In this document: one piece after another, positions 24,713 to 33,113 of the stretch
Layout: the number at the start of each line of letters is the position of its first letter
How positions within the stretch are numbered: the stretch's first letter is position 1
Origin: Caldilineaceae bacterium
GTDB taxonomy: Bacteria > Chloroflexota > Anaerolineae > Caldilineales > Caldilineaceae
Direction of reading: 5' to 3'
Length of the DNA stretch: 64,000 nucleotides
Assembly (NCBI GenBank): GCA_958295845.1
Contig: OY282376.1
Span: 4,105,022 to 4,169,021, forward strand
Notes under the pieces: model-generated
Told to the model about the DNA's origin: nothing
What the model saw: the letters and a program-made list of their open reading frames with translations, nothing else
The model's database searches: none
Position numbers and translations under genes: made by a program

Positions 24713-24807
24713 TAATTTGCTGAAAGTTAGCCTGGCGCCCCGCAGTGAGCTTGTTGTGGTTGCCGGCGGCGCGTTGGGGCTCCAATTCCAGTGTGCCTGG
24801 CAGGATC

Positions 24808-25668
24808 TCAGTCCTGCACCTCGAAAATGTAGTGCCACTCATCTTCAATCAGAGCGCAGCCCGATAGCGCGTAACCGGCGGCCAAGCAACTTTCAGCGCC
24901 TTGGCGCACAAAAATGCGCCAGTCGAAGAGCAGGGTTCCTCCCGCGCGGCGCAGAGCGTCGACGTTTTCAGGCAGGGGAAGCGCGTAGGGCCGGCCATCC
25001 GGTGTAGGTGGCGGCCCGTGGGGCGCCCGCGGCCAGCTGTTGCCTTGGGAATGGGTAAGGGCACGCTGCAGAGAATCTGTGGGCCATTCCGCGTTCGGGG
25101 AATCGGCGCTGAGAGCAGCTCGAACGCGGGGGCTGTCCAGATACCAGTCTACTTGAAATCGGTCGGTCGGCATGCCAGCATTGAGACTGTCCGTCATCTC
25201 GCCGTAGACGTTGCGCAGGTAGGTTGTACTGATGCCGCCAAGCCGGCTGACATTGAGGCGTCCGTTCACTCTCTGCAGCGGGTCGAAAGTCCACGTAACC
25301 CAGTTGGTCCAACCCTGCCGCAGCAGCTCCTCCCTTTGGGCCATTTTCAGACGCAGCCCGATGCCGCGGCCGTGCCACGTGGGCAGGACACCCATAATAT
25401 GGCTGCAGAACTTGAGCTTTCGCTCGCCAGAAGAACCATGGCCAAAGGCGGGCCAGCCGAAGGAGAAGCCGACCAACCCGTCCGTTTCCTCAGCGCCGCG
25501 TTCGGAAAATGCGCCCTGTAGCAGACCGCCGCTCTTGGACTGCGTGACCAGTACGTGAATTGACATGGTATCGCCATGCCCGCCGCCCCAGACAAGATCC
25601 TGGACCACTTGCACTCGGCGGCAGTCTTCAACTGATGTCAGGGTGCGGATCTCAATTGAATCGCTCAT
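24808..25668 (-). CDS. GNAT-superfamily acetyltransferase-like protein (COG3375 type)
   Basis: 286 residues from the ATG at 25668 (MSDSIEIRTLTSVEDCRRV). The acetyl-CoA site is recognisable in SHIMGVLPTWHGRGIGLRLKMAQRE, where RGIGLRL is the GNAT pyrophosphate-binding loop. The following WTNWVTWTFDPLQRVNGRLNVSRLG is typical of the large predicted GNATs grouped as COG3375, and the remaining ~150 residues form the second half seen in that group. The substrate is unknown. It lies on the same strand as the methyltransferase gene upstream (about 70 bases), possibly co-transcribed, and nothing in the neighbourhood points to a pathway. Confidence 0.75.
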   Translation of the reverse strand: MSDSIEIRTLTSVEDCRRVQVVQDLVWGGGHGDTMSIHVLVTQSKSGGLLQGAFSERGAEETDGLVGFSFGWPAFGHGSSGERKLKFCSHIMGVLPTWHGRGIGLRLKMAQREELLRQGWTNWVTWTFDPLQRVNGRLNVSRLGGISTTYLRNVYGEMTDSLNAGMPTDRFQVDWYLDSPRVRAALSADSPNAEWPTDSLQRALTHSQGNSWPRAPHGPPPTPDGRPYALPLPENVDALRRAGGTLLFDWRIFVRQGAESCLAAGYALSGCALIEDEWHYIFEVQD

Positions 25669-25737
25669 CTGTATTTCGCCCGACCTATTGTTGAAGCGGA
25701 AGACCGTATCTTGCTCCCGCACAGCGGTTACCTCTGA

Positions 25738-27189
25738 TCACTTTCTGTCAAAACGTGCAACAAGTGTCGCCCCTGGTTGATGGGGCTGAAGATCGACCGG
25801 CTGGACGTTCGTTAGGCGATAGCCCTCTTTGTCCAGGTCGGCTAGTGCCCGCGCCAGGCGCGCCGGGTCTTCGGTGATTAGTGCGCAACGGCGAATGCGC
25901 ATGCGCGTGAGAAGGGAGAACAGTTCTGGATCGATTTGGCCGCCAGGAGGCGTGATTAAGGCGGCGTCAAAACTGTATTGACCGCGGCGCAGCTTGCGTA
26001 TCGTGGGCAGCATCTCCCCGTGCCAGGCGTCGGCGTTGTCGAACATTTCCAGATTGGTACGCAAGGCGGCTGCGGGCAGTTCGGCCTCTTCGACGGCGAC
26101 GATGGTGGCAGCCTGTTCGGACATGACGGCGGCGCGGGCGCCGATTCCGGCCCAAAGCTCGAGAATATGTTCGAAGGTCTTCAGTTCCAACAGATCCGCT
26201 GCAACCGCAGCCAGAACTTCGTTTGCAAGAAGGTGTGCGTCGAGGGCGCCGCCGCCGAGCTGGGGATAGGCAGCGAGTTGATGCCCGGCCACCTGCAGGG
26301 TGTAACTCCAATCACCTACAAGCAACTCCAGGGATGGGTCCTCAGTTTCGTGGAGGAAGAAGACGTTCACCGGCAGGTCCAACTCCAGGTTAGGTGGATT
26401 GTCCTTTTCGCTGTGCAGAACAAGAACCCCCTTGGCCGACTCGCTCAGAGAATCGGCTGTACCGTCTACTGCGAGAGTCACGCGGAGGACGGCAGGGGAC
26501 CCGTGTTGAGGAGAAGGGTCATCATCTTCTGCTCGTGCCTCGCCGCCTCGATCATTACTGAAACCTGCGAACAGTTCCGCCAGCTGCGAGTGATGGAGAA
26601 GACAGGTGTCGACGGCCATCGGTTCTTGGTGGCGGTCGGTAAGCGTGAGGCGTTGGGAGCGGGCCAAGTCAAACTTCATTTGCGACCGGAAACCGAATTC
26701 GAGCACTACCGGCGTGTCTTTGGACGGTTCGTCGGCGGGTGCGCCAATGGCGATGACGTCAGCCACCAATTGTTCGGCGATTTGCCGGCTTTTCTGGCGG
26801 GTTTTGCCAGGGCGTGCCTCGCGGGCGAGGATGTTGACGATGATCTCCCGCTTCAAGGATAGCTGGCGTTCGTAATCGATGTGTTGCCACTGACAGCCGG
26901 CGCAACCGGCGCGCCGCCAAGACCGATTGAGGGGTTGACCTTCAGCAGACGTCACAGGGTGCCTGGGACCAAAGTGGGGGCAGGGGGCTTCGACGCGATC
27001 AGGGCTGGTTGTCACGACCTTGCGAAGGATGCCGCGTCGCCAGCGTTTTGCTTCTGCCGCGATTTCGACTTCGACTGTTTCTCCTGGGATTGCGTCAGAG
27101 ACAAGAACGGCCCGGCCTTCTTCGTCACGGCCGACGGCTTCACCTGTGGCAGCTACATGTGTCAGTTCGATAGTCAGGATCGAGTTCAT
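25738..27189 (-). CDS. TrmA/RlmD-family RNA methyltransferase homologue lacking the catalytic cysteine
   Basis: 483 residues. The N-terminal TRAM domain (about 1-62) and four cysteines for the iron-sulfur cluster (C70, C96, C99, C196) are retained, as in RlmD-type 23S rRNA uracil-C5 methyltransferases. The SAM domain is recognisable at ILELWAGIGARAAVM. The catalytic elements are not: the expected DPPR appears as ITPPGGQ, and the nucleophile segment usually reading VSCNPATLARDL appears as LITEDPARLARAL, with Glu replacing the Cys. Uracil-C5 methylation by the known covalent mechanism therefore seems impossible. It may bind RNA, have a new activity, or be a decaying copy. The reading frame is fully intact. 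Confidence 0.8.
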   Translation of the reverse strand: MNSILTIELTHVAATGEAVGRDEEGRAVLVSDAIPGETVEVEIAAEAKRWRRGILRKVVTTSPDRVEAPCPHFGPRHPVTSAEGQPLNRSWRRAGCAGCQWQHIDYERQLSLKREIIVNILAREARPGKTRQKSRQIAEQLVADVIAIGAPADEPSKDTPVVLEFGFRSQMKFDLARSQRLTLTDRHQEPMAVDTCLLHHSQLAELFAGFSNDRGGEARAEDDDPSPQHGSPAVLRVTLAVDGTADSLSESAKGVLVLHSEKDNPPNLELDLPVNVFFLHETEDPSLELLVGDWSYTLQVAGHQLAAYPQLGGGALDAHLLANEVLAAVAADLLELKTFEHILELWAGIGARAAVMSEQAATIVAVEEAELPAAALRTNLEMFDNADAWHGEMLPTIRKLRRGQYSFDAALITPPGGQIDPELFSLLTRMRIRRCALITEDPARLARALADLDKEGYRLTNVQPVDLQPHQPGATLVARFDRK

Positions 27190-27736
27190 CGCTGAATTCT
27201 ACCCGCTGACAGATAGTCCCGCCAAGCTGGGGAGAAAGACGGGGGAGAGCATGGGTTCCGCCAATGCGGACTCTGTCTTTGCACCGAATATCATGATGGG
27301 GTACAGTGAAAGGTACTTTCCTATGAGATGGTCGCGCTGGTATCCCCTAGTCAGTCGCCTGTTCTCAACTGGCGGAAATTGTCGGGAATTCACGGCCTAT
27401 CGCTTGTAGACGATTTTGACACAAAGTATACTGATTGGCATGTCCACGAATGTTGACGTGGACTTTTCTGTCGCCGGGATTGTTGATGGAAGCCCGCCAC
27501 AGCATTTGAGCATGCCGGCTAACAGAGTTGATGGAAGCTTGAGGTCTGTGGTGACAGTCGTACGCGAATTGTTGCTCGTTTGGACAGAGATTTCTGGCGG
27601 GAATGGTTGCCTTCTTTTTTTGAAGCGGGGCGGCGCATCAGAGTCAAGGTGCCGCTGGCGTGGGAATTCCCGGTTCGGCTATGATCAACGTTTGCGACCA
27701 AGAGGAATTTGCTGCTAGAGGTTGCGGGAGAGTTTG
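27190..27736. other. Long intergenic region, no gene recognised
   Basis: 547 bases between the divergent methyltransferase and LysM genes. Short open frames here have no recognisable domain and poor start context. It is expected to hold promoters for both genes, but no convincing -35/-10 pair was identified. Confidence 0.5.
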
Positions 27737-30715
27737 ATGAGGCTGGGGTTACGTCTTGGGTTCTTGTTGATTGCTGTGCTCTTACTCTTGCAGATCGTTT
27801 CTGTTTCGGCACAAGAGAGCGGCTATACTTACATCGTGCAGCCGGGCGACAGTTGGCCTCTGGTGGCGCAGCGAGTAGGTCTGACAGTAAGCCAACTACA
27901 GGAGGCCAACCCGGATTCCGTACGTCCAAACGGGTGGCTGATTGTCGGCGAAAGTCTTTTTGTCCCATGGACTCCGGATGGCGAAGAGGATTATTACATC
28001 GTCCAGCGGGGAGAAGGCTGGATTGCTGTGGCCGAGAAGTTTGGCCTGCCCGTAAATCTTTTGCAGGGGGCCAACCCTAATTCAGTACGTCCAAACCAAT
28101 CGCTTCTGGTAGGGGAGAGGCTGTTGATCCCCACATTCCTGTCGACTCCGACCGATGTGCCGACCCTGGTGCCGACAGTCGCGCCCGTCGAAACCCAGGA
28201 AGAGGGGCAAATCGACGCGCCGGCAGAGAGTCCAACTCCTCTTGTTACGCCAACGCCAGTCCTGGATCTCCTGTCCATTCTCTCGACAGACGGTGAGGCC
28301 GAACCCTTTTTCATGCCCCGAATCAGCCTGCCTTTGCCCAGACGTGTGACTCTTCCCCCGTGTCCCGACTCACAAGTTGGACTTGGTCAGACATTGACTG
28401 ACCTCTTTAAGATCCCTGCGTCCAACCGCAGCGCACAACTGTCCTCATTTCTGGCAGATTGCGGGGCCGAGTTGCGCGCACTGGTCAACGCCGATCTCAC
28501 TTCCGATAGCGTGAATGACGCCGTTCTCGTGTTCACAGGTGCCGAAGTGGGAGGGACTGGCGCAGTTACGAGAGGAGGGAGCGGGACCGGCGGGGACCAG
28601 CAGGAACTGGTGATCCTCGACGGCGGAGAAGGACACTCTCTCAGCTACAGGATTTCTGCAACCGGAACTATCGATCTGCTGGCAACCCGAGACATTAACG
28701 CCGACGGTCTGACCGACGTCGCGTGGACGGATACGGTATGCGGGTCGAGTTCCTGCTTCGTCACGGTGCATGTTCGCAGCTGGGATGGCGTCGAATGGCG
28801 GGATTGGACCAAGGGCACGATTACGATGGCAGGCGCGAACGTATCATTGACTCCCAGCGACAAGCCGGGCAGGCCCAATGAGATTCGTTTGATAGGCGGT
28901 CAGTACGCCGGAGCCGATGCCGGTCCACAGCGGGCGCGGCTCGCGGTATGGGCGAGCACGGACGGCGCGCCGTATGCCTTAAGCAGCGAAAGAATGATGC
29001 CAAGCCTGTGCCTTTACCACACGGTGATTGATGCCAACCACGCAATGACGAGCGAGCTATATCTGGAAAAGGCACAGTGGCTCTACACCGACGCTGCTGA
29101 AAACCAAGACGGGCAGGCATGCGGGGATAGGAGCAACGAGCTTGCCGAATTACGCAGCTTTGCCCTCTTCCGCCTGGCTCTGATTGCGGGCTATGAGTCC
29201 AAGCCTGAACTTGCCGCGGAACGGGTGGAGAGACTTGCGTCCACGTTCGAGAGGCAGATCTATGCGGAGGTAGGCGTACGGTGGCTGGCCGCGTACCGGC
29301 AGAGCGGGGACGCCAAAACTGCTTGCGAAGCGGCCAATAATTTCGCCGCCGCGAACCCTGAGGTGGTGAACATACTGGCCGACTACGGATACGCCAATCC
29401 AACATTTACAGCCGAGGAAGTCTGCCCATTCCTTGAGATCGTGCCGGACGAGGAGCCCGAGACCCACTTGGCTGAGACCGAAGGGTTGCCGGTCTGTCCG
29501 GAGAGCGCAGCCGAGTATCTCGCGGTCCTTCCCGAGGTGATCGACGAGCTGACCGGGGGACAGAGTTCGGTCGGAGATTCAGACGGAGAGAGACAGGAGG
29601 GCAGAATCCTGAAGCTGAGGATTTTCCTCGACGCGTGGCTGCAGGCCTGTGATGCGATGGGCGACGAGCGGGGCGGGCTGCTGATTTACGATCTGAATCA
29701 GGATGGACTGAAGGATGTAATTGCGATGCCGTCAGGTGTCAGCGATGACGGATACGGGCCGGGCGGGGCCGACGGCATAGTTCTGATTCTGCACCAGCAG
29801 AATGACGGAAGCTTTCAGACTGTCTACGCACCTGAGATAGAAGGACTACCCAGGTTTCTAGCGATTGGTGATGCTAACGGTGATGGCCGGGCGGAGTTTT
29901 TCTGGCAGTTGGAACGTTGCACCACATTCTGTCTGTTGACAGTAGAAGGCATTACCTGGGACAGTGAAGCCGCTGCCTACCAGTCCGTGGTAGGGCCAGG
30001 GGCCGTAATCGCGGAAGGCACGGTTGTGGTTGACATGGTCGAGGAAGATTCCGCTGATCTTCCCCGCATTCGGCGCCTCTGGTTCAGCGGAGGTGTCAGC
30101 GGCCGGGTGGAGAAGGGGCTGGTTATACCGCATACGGAGATCTGGTACAGCATGGACGGGTCGCCATTGCGTCGACACACGTGGTCATATGACCGTGCAA
30201 ACGACGCAAGCAACTGCTTGGGGCTGCGCCTGGTCGAGGCGAATGTAGCACTTCAGGCAGCAGGACCTGAAGGGAACCAGGCGAGCTATGCGACTGCGAT
30301 CGAGATGTACAAGGATACGCTAGAGACGCCGAATTTGCAGCCGTGCAGCGTTCAGGGGAGGGAACCTGAGGAGGAGATGACACTGCTACGTGGATTGGCC
30401 AACTTCCGACTGGTACAGGTGCTGACGCTTAACAACCAGAGAGCTGAGGCTGAGTCGCTGTTGGAAACGCTGGTGGAGGAACACCCGGAGAACCGTTACA
30501 CGGAAGCTGCCGGAGCCTGGCTGGCGGCTTACACTTCGGTCCCCAACCCTGTGGCGGCCTGCGCTTCAGTGATGTCGTTATTCCTGGACAGCCCGGAACT
30601 GTGGCAGATCACCGAGGAATTTGGACGCGATCACCCGTCGCTGAATATGCGACAGGTTTGCTACGCACCAAATAGCGGCGAGGAGTTCGAGTTTAGGCTC
30701 ACTCCGAACTGGTAA
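27737..30715 (+). CDS. Secreted LysM protein with FG-GAP-like and TPR-like segments
   Basis: 992 residues from an ATG with gggag upstream. A signal peptide (LRLGFLLIAVLLLLQIVSVSAQ) precedes two LysM modules: YTYIVQPGDSW...LFVPW (about 30-80) and YYIVQRGEGW...LLIPT (about 84-134). A Pro/Thr-rich linker follows. The body contains calcium-loop or FG-GAP-like pieces (DINADGLTDVAW, DLNQDGLKDVIAM, DANGDGRAEFFW) in two homologous halves. Each half ends in a helical, TPR-like region in which LASTFERQIYAEVGVRWLAAY and LVEEHPENRYTEAAGAWLAAY are parallel. LysM domains bind peptidoglycan or related glycans, so an envelope-anchored role is likely; no enzymatic motif is seen. Its last 17 bases overlap the convergent glycosyltransferase gene. 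Confidence 0.8.
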   Translation: MRLGLRLGFLLIAVLLLLQIVSVSAQESGYTYIVQPGDSWPLVAQRVGLTVSQLQEANPDSVRPNGWLIVGESLFVPWTPDGEEDYYIVQRGEGWIAVAEKFGLPVNLLQGANPNSVRPNQSLLVGERLLIPTFLSTPTDVPTLVPTVAPVETQEEGQIDAPAESPTPLVTPTPVLDLLSILSTDGEAEPFFMPRISLPLPRRVTLPPCPDSQVGLGQTLTDLFKIPASNRSAQLSSFLADCGAELRALVNADLTSDSVNDAVLVFTGAEVGGTGAVTRGGSGTGGDQQELVILDGGEGHSLSYRISATGTIDLLATRDINADGLTDVAWTDTVCGSSSCFVTVHVRSWDGVEWRDWTKGTITMAGANVSLTPSDKPGRPNEIRLIGGQYAGADAGPQRARLAVWASTDGAPYALSSERMMPSLCLYHTVIDANHAMTSELYLEKAQWLYTDAAENQDGQACGDRSNELAELRSFALFRLALIAGYESKPELAAERVERLASTFERQIYAEVGVRWLAAYRQSGDAKTACEAANNFAAANPEVVNILADYGYANPTFTAEEVCPFLEIVPDEEPETHLAETEGLPVCPESAAEYLAVLPEVIDELTGGQSSVGDSDGERQEGRILKLRIFLDAWLQACDAMGDERGGLLIYDLNQDGLKDVIAMPSGVSDDGYGPGGADGIVLILHQQNDGSFQTVYAPEIEGLPRFLAIGDANGDGRAEFFWQLERCTTFCLLTVEGITWDSEAAAYQSVVGPGAVIAEGTVVVDMVEEDSADLPRIRRLWFSGGVSGRVEKGLVIPHTEIWYSMDGSPLRRHTWSYDRANDASNCLGLRLVEANVALQAAGPEGNQASYATAIEMYKDTLETPNLQPCSVQGREPEEEMTLLRGLANFRLVQVLTLNNQRAEAESLLETLVEEHPENRYTEAAGAWLAAYTSVPNPVAACASVMSLFLDSPELWQITEEFGRDHPSLNMRQVCYAPNSGEEFEFRLTPNW

Positions 30716-31754
30716 TTGCCGGCGAGCCGGCGTCCATGGCCTCCAAGAGCATCATGCCGAAACCCTCATACAGGCTGGGAAAGAGAAAGGCGGTTGCGCC
30801 TGCAAAGAGCGGCTCCTTATCTTCCTCGTCCACCCAACCGATGAAGCGCACGTATTCTGTCATTTCGAGTCGACGGACGAGCGGCTGTGGATCCGGGAAG
30901 AAAGGTGTGTTCGCTCTAGGCGGCTTTCCCGCCACGACCAGCTTGACGGCCGGATCCCCACCTAAGTCGAGGTACCGTCGATAGGCGCGCACGATCCCCA
31001 ACAGATTTTTGCGCACATCAAAACCGCCCAGATAGAGAAAATAGCGCTCCGGCAAGTCGTACTTGTGCGCTACCCGCCTCTTGCTTGAGAGGTTTGGGTT
31101 GGCTTCATGTTGCTCCGCGCTCTCGTCTTCCCTGTTCGGCCCGTGATAGACCGCTTTCACGCGCTCTTCTGGCAGGTTTAGATGGTGGACGATGTCCCGT
31201 TTGCTGGCCTCACTGACGGTCAAGACGGCTGCACAGCGCCGGGCCGAAGTGGCGACCAAAGTAGTATAGAACCGGTTCATCCATCCCCCGCGATAGGGCG
31301 GTAGAAGAAGGGGGATCAGATCATGGACGGTGACGACCGTTGGCAAAGGTTGCCACAGGGGAGCGGCCCAGTAGGGGACGAGCAAGAGATCGGCGCCCAG
31401 ATTACGGGCGCGACGGGGCACGGTCACCTGTTCCCAATATAGCTTTGCCAGTTGGCGGGGAAGAGGGGGAGGCGGTGAAACGTCAGCAGTCAAATGAGAA
31501 GGGTATGCGGCCAGCACATTGAGATGTTCGCTGTCCACGGGGTAGCGTGGCAATAGCAGCGTATACGTGGTTTGTTTCTGGTTTTTCGCCTTCTGGCCTG
31601 GGGCGTGCGTCTGATGGAGGCCCGGCTCGGCGTCAGCATTGGGTTCGCTTGACGGCGCATTCAGGGCCGCCAGATGGGGCAACAGCCGGTGAAGATATTG
31701 ACCGCTGCCGGTATTGGGTTGACCCCAAAACCAGCCACTGACAACAACGTGCAT
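30699..31754 (-). CDS. Glycosyltransferase family 4-like, C-terminally truncated
   Basis: 351 residues of a GT-B enzyme. The N-terminal domain begins MHVVVSGWFWGQPNTGSGQY. The C-terminal domain has YFLYLGGFDVRKNLLGIVRAY and the EX7E motif in SLYEGFGMMLLEAMDAGSPAI. The protein stops at ITSSE, where relatives continue with a Leu-Pro-Glu-Val segment and about 60 further residues that close the fold. The stop lies inside the 3' end of the convergent LysM gene, which suggests a deletion or rearrangement that cut the tail. It would have added a sugar to a lipid-linked or cell-surface glycan using a nucleotide sugar. The Arg and Lys of the donor site remain, but activity is doubtful. Confidence 0.75.
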   Translation of the reverse strand: MHVVVSGWFWGQPNTGSGQYLHRLLPHLAALNAPSSEPNADAEPGLHQTHAPGQKAKNQKQTTYTLLLPRYPVDSEHLNVLAAYPSHLTADVSPPPPLPRQLAKLYWEQVTVPRRARNLGADLLLVPYWAAPLWQPLPTVVTVHDLIPLLLPPYRGGWMNRFYTTLVATSARRCAAVLTVSEASKRDIVHHLNLPEERVKAVYHGPNREDESAEQHEANPNLSSKRRVAHKYDLPERYFLYLGGFDVRKNLLGIVRAYRRYLDLGGDPAVKLVVAGKPPRANTPFFPDPQPLVRRLEMTEYVRFIGWVDEEDKEPLFAGATAFLFPSLYEGFGMMLLEAMDAGSPAITSSE

Positions 31755-31809
31755 CGCAACCCCAATTGAAGGTGGAACAAAGGCAGGATACCGTGCGGCA
31801 GAACTGCCT

Positions 31810-32802
31810 TTATGCCGTAACCGCTGCCGTCCTGGCCCACTCTACGGTGCGCCGCAGACCTTCGCGGAGGTCGACCTCGGCTTCCCAGCCTAACTCCTTC
31901 CCGGCTTTGGAACAGTCTAACCAGGTGGCACGCACTTCGCCGGAGGGGAGGGGCAGATGGCCGGGCTCGCGGCCGTACTCGGTCAGGTCCGCGAGCAGGC
32001 GGTAGAGCGTGTTAATGTCGGTAGGGAGGCCTGTTCCCACATTGTAGGTGCCGGTCAGATCACTGTTCAGAGCGAGAATGTTGGCTCTGGCGACGTCCTC
32101 CACGTAGACGAAGTCGCGCTGCTGGCCGCCGTCGCCGGTGATGAAGGTGGCTTGATCAGCCAGCATGGCGCCGGAGAAGATGGCGACGACACCGGCCTCG
32201 CCCTTAACATCCTGACTTGGGCCGTAGACATTGGCATAGCGCAGGATCACGTAGGGAATGGCGTAGTTCTGGTTGTACAACTCGATGTAGTGCTCGCAGC
32301 TGAGCTTGTTGGCCCCGTAGTTGTCCTTGGGCTGCGGCCGACTCTCCTCAGTGAATGGCAGAGTCGGGTCACCAGGAGCCGGGCGGCCACCCGCATCGAC
32401 CTCGGCCGTGGACCTCTGAGACGTTTGGCCTTCTCCATAGACCGCGCCGCCGGTGCTGGCAAAGATGAACTTAGAGCAGTTGTATTCTTTCACCAGTTCC
32501 AACAGATGCAGTGTACCGATAACATTGACCTCGGCGTAAGTGATGGGGTCTTCCATGCTTTCACGCACGTTCGCCAGGGCGGCCTGGTGCACTACGGCCT
32601 GCGGACGTTCTGCAGCGAAGAGATCGGTAAGGCCGGTTCGATCGCGGATGTCCACCTCATAGAGGGGTACATCATCGGGAAGGTTGGTCCGTTTGCCGGT
32701 TCGCAGATTGTCGGCGGCAACGACCTCGCCGCCGGCCTTGCGAAGCCAGCGCACGATGTGGCTGCCGATAAAACCTGCTCCACCTGTAACCAGGATTTTC
32801 AC
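31810..32802 (-). CDS. NAD-dependent epimerase/dehydratase (UDP-glucose 4-epimerase-like)
   Basis: 330 residues with GTG start and AGGAG nine bases upstream. It is an extended short-chain dehydrogenase: GGAGFIGSHIVRWL binds NAD, DIRD marks the adenine-binding Asp, and the active-site YGANKLSCEHY gives the YxxxK pair. RYANVYGPSQDVKGEAGVV and QQRDFVYVEDVARANILAL are sugar-nucleotide epimerase motifs. Most similar in pattern to GalE-like UDP-hexose 4-epimerases of prokaryotes. It sits about 55 bases upstream of the glycosyltransferase gene on the same strand, so both likely serve surface polysaccharide synthesis. Confidence 0.87.
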   Translation of the reverse strand: MKILVTGGAGFIGSHIVRWLRKAGGEVVAADNLRTGKRTNLPDDVPLYEVDIRDRTGLTDLFAAERPQAVVHQAALANVRESMEDPITYAEVNVIGTLHLLELVKEYNCSKFIFASTGGAVYGEGQTSQRSTAEVDAGGRPAPGDPTLPFTEESRPQPKDNYGANKLSCEHYIELYNQNYAIPYVILRYANVYGPSQDVKGEAGVVAIFSGAMLADQATFITGDGGQQRDFVYVEDVARANILALNSDLTGTYNVGTGLPTDINTLYRLLADLTEYGREPGHLPLPSGEVRATWLDCSKAGKELGWEAEVDLREGLRRTVEWARTAAVTA

Positions 32803-33000
32803 GAAGCGCTCCTCTGCGGAATGTTCCGTTTCAGAGATTTCAGTATAAGGAGTTCACGCGGTTTGCGAAAATCAAGCTCGTTACGTGGAACTGCTTGCGA
32901 CTCACTGTGAGCCGTTGTGAGATTGCGTTTTCTCATGGGCATGAGGCACTTCGACAGGTCCGCCCGTTGACTGGAATCGAGGCCGGGCCGTTACCGGCAT

Positions 33001-33028
33001 TTGCGTTTCCAACTGGCAAACGTATACT
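33001..33028 (+). promoter_or_regulatory. Candidate promoter for the SsnA-like gene
   Basis: TTGCGT (33001-33006), a 16-base spacer and TATACT (33023-33028), about 86 bases before the start codon at 33114. The -10 is good and the -35 weak. The rest of the 311-base gap from 32803 shows no gene. Confidence 0.4.
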
Positions 33029-33113
33029 TCTTACCTTTGGTGGTAATCGATGTGTTGAACCACTGGCTTCAGGTTACCGTTCGATAATTAGTGCAGAAAG
33101 AGAAGGGTAGAGG

